Source: Sphaerisporangium sp040685555 | GTDB taxonomy: Bacteria; Actinomycetota; Actinomycetes; Streptosporangiales; Streptosporangiaceae | Direction of reading: 5' to 3' | DNA length: 64,000 bases | Assembly (NCBI RefSeq): GCF_040685555.1 | Contig: NZ_JBFBIK010000026.1 | Coordinates: 1 to 64,000, forward strand | Part shown: one piece after another, positions 63,443 through 64,000 of the stretch | Numbering within the stretch: position 1 is the stretch's first letter | How the letters are laid out: every line of letters begins with the position of its first letter | Notes under the pieces: model-generated | The model's input: the letters and a program-made list of their open reading frames with translations, nothing else | Database searches by the model: none | What the model was told of the DNA's origin: nothing | Program-made: the position numbers and the translations under genes

Positions 63443-64000
63443 TTAGACGATAGCGGACTCGCCGTTTCGGCTCGTGCCGTCGGGCCACAGGCGGTCGAAC
63501 TCGGCGTTGAGCGTCGCGCCGATCAGCACCGCCAGCGCCGTGATGTACAGCCACAGCAGCACCGCGATGGGAGCGGCCAGTGACCCGTAGATGGACAGCG
63601 GCGTGAACCACGCGGCCAGAACCTCGCGCAGGACCGCCGCGCAGACGATCCAGATGAGCAGCGCCAGCAGCGCCCCGGGCATCTCGCGCCACCAGCGAGT
63701 GCGCACGGCCACGCTGACGTGGTACAGGAGCGTGAGCACCAGCACCGACCCGATGACCACCACCGGCCAGTAGAAGACGCTCACGAGCCCGCTGTACTGC
63801 GGGAGCGCGCCCGACAGCAGCGTCGGCCCGATCACCAGCACCGGTATCACGATCAAGCCGATGACCAGAGCCGCGATGTAGAGCCCGAACGACAGGATGC
63901 GCGTGCGGATGATGCCCCGGGTCTCTCCGAGCCCGTAGGCGATGGAGATCAGGTCGACGTAGACGAACAGGGCCCGCGAGCCCGACCACAGCGCGAGCAG
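63443..64000 (-). CDS. YihY/BrkB-family membrane protein (5' end outside window)
   Basis: The frame runs off the right edge with 185 residues present. Four to five hydrophobic helices are visible (SFGLYIAALVIGLIVIPVLV, FYWPVVVIGSVLVLTLLYHV, GALLALLIWIVCAAVLREVL, IAVLLWLYITALAVLIGATL). The C-terminal family motif is YGSLAAPIAVLLWLY, followed by NAEFDRLWPDG. The family's function is unclear; the 'ribonuclease BN' label is historical. Likely the upstream neighbour in the glyA region. Confidence 0.85.
   Translation of the reverse strand: MLALWSGSRALFVYVDLISIAYGLGETRGIIRTRILSFGLYIAALVIGLIVIPVLVIGPTLLSGALPQYSGLVSVFYWPVVVIGSVLVLTLLYHVSVAVRTRWWREMPGALLALLIWIVCAAVLREVLAAWFTPLSIYGSLAAPIAVLLWLYITALAVLIGATLNAEFDRLWPDGTSRNGESAIV

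Overview
The window is high-GC actinobacterial DNA, most likely from a Streptosporangiales-type organism. Supporting signs are a WhiB-family protein, a SARP/NB-ARC regulator, a PucR regulator, a helix-turn-helix/helical-repeat regulator of the streptomycete type, a DtxR/IdeR-type iron box, many GTG/TTG starts, TAnnnT -10 hexamers and a few apparently leaderless genes. No rRNA, tRNA, CRISPR array or phage module was seen. Both ends cut genes or gene remnants: a nitrilase-family C-terminus at the left and a YihY/BrkB membrane protein at the right.

Left part (1-17.6 kb) is the accessory, scarred part. It holds a nitrilase remnant, an ATGA-overlapping pair of unknown genes, a truncated TnpB gene with nearby hairpins, and a broken ECF sigma factor gene. 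Next come a carboxyltransferase and a CoA-transferase in one operon, a 51-residue gene missed by length cut-offs, a DUF2786 protein and a secreted subtilisin. Then follow an internally duplicated membrane protein, a large DUF6571-like protein with a lipoprotein and a WXG100-like protein, a helical-repeat regulator, an ISL3 transposase split by a GNAT acetyltransferase gene, and an anti-sigma-type ATPase.

Middle part (17.9-39.8 kb) has a peptidoglycan-binding protein with a Rv2525c-like glycoside-hydrolase-like domain, a hydantoinase/oxoprolinase pair (hyuA-hyuB), and a Tat-type lipoprotein beta-propeller. It continues with thymidine kinase, a DsbA/FrnE oxidoreductase, a membrane-anchored CoxG-like protein and the SARP/NB-ARC regulator. 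A three-gene operon encodes a Crp/Fnr regulator, a nucleotide-cyclase-like protein and a helical-repeat protein. After it come a polysaccharide deacetylase, cydAB behind a 49-bp nested palindrome, and a secreted I36-type inhibitor.

Right part (39.9-50.8 kb) is a purine-type nitrogen-scavenging locus. A molybdenum hydroxylase (large, 2Fe-2S and FAD subunits) is translationally coupled to an NCS2 nucleobase permease. A PucR regulator follows, and divergent from it are DUF2877-FdrA-DUF1116, homologues of E. coli AllH-AllF-AllG (oxamic transcarbamylase). The likely logic is nucleobase import, hydroxylation, and late catabolism to carbamoyl phosphate, controlled by PucR. The ring-opening enzymes are not in the window.

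The last part (50.9-64 kb) has a Ser/Thr kinase with a ~14-residue tandem-repeat linker, a metallophosphoesterase, a divergent FAD oxidase/GlpD pair, and an iron-box-controlled sucrase/ferredoxin-like protein. It ends with a WhiB protein, a phosphoribosyltransferase, RsgA, GlyA and the start-less YihY gene. A recurring trait is short tandem DNA repeats inside coding regions that lengthen protein linkers.
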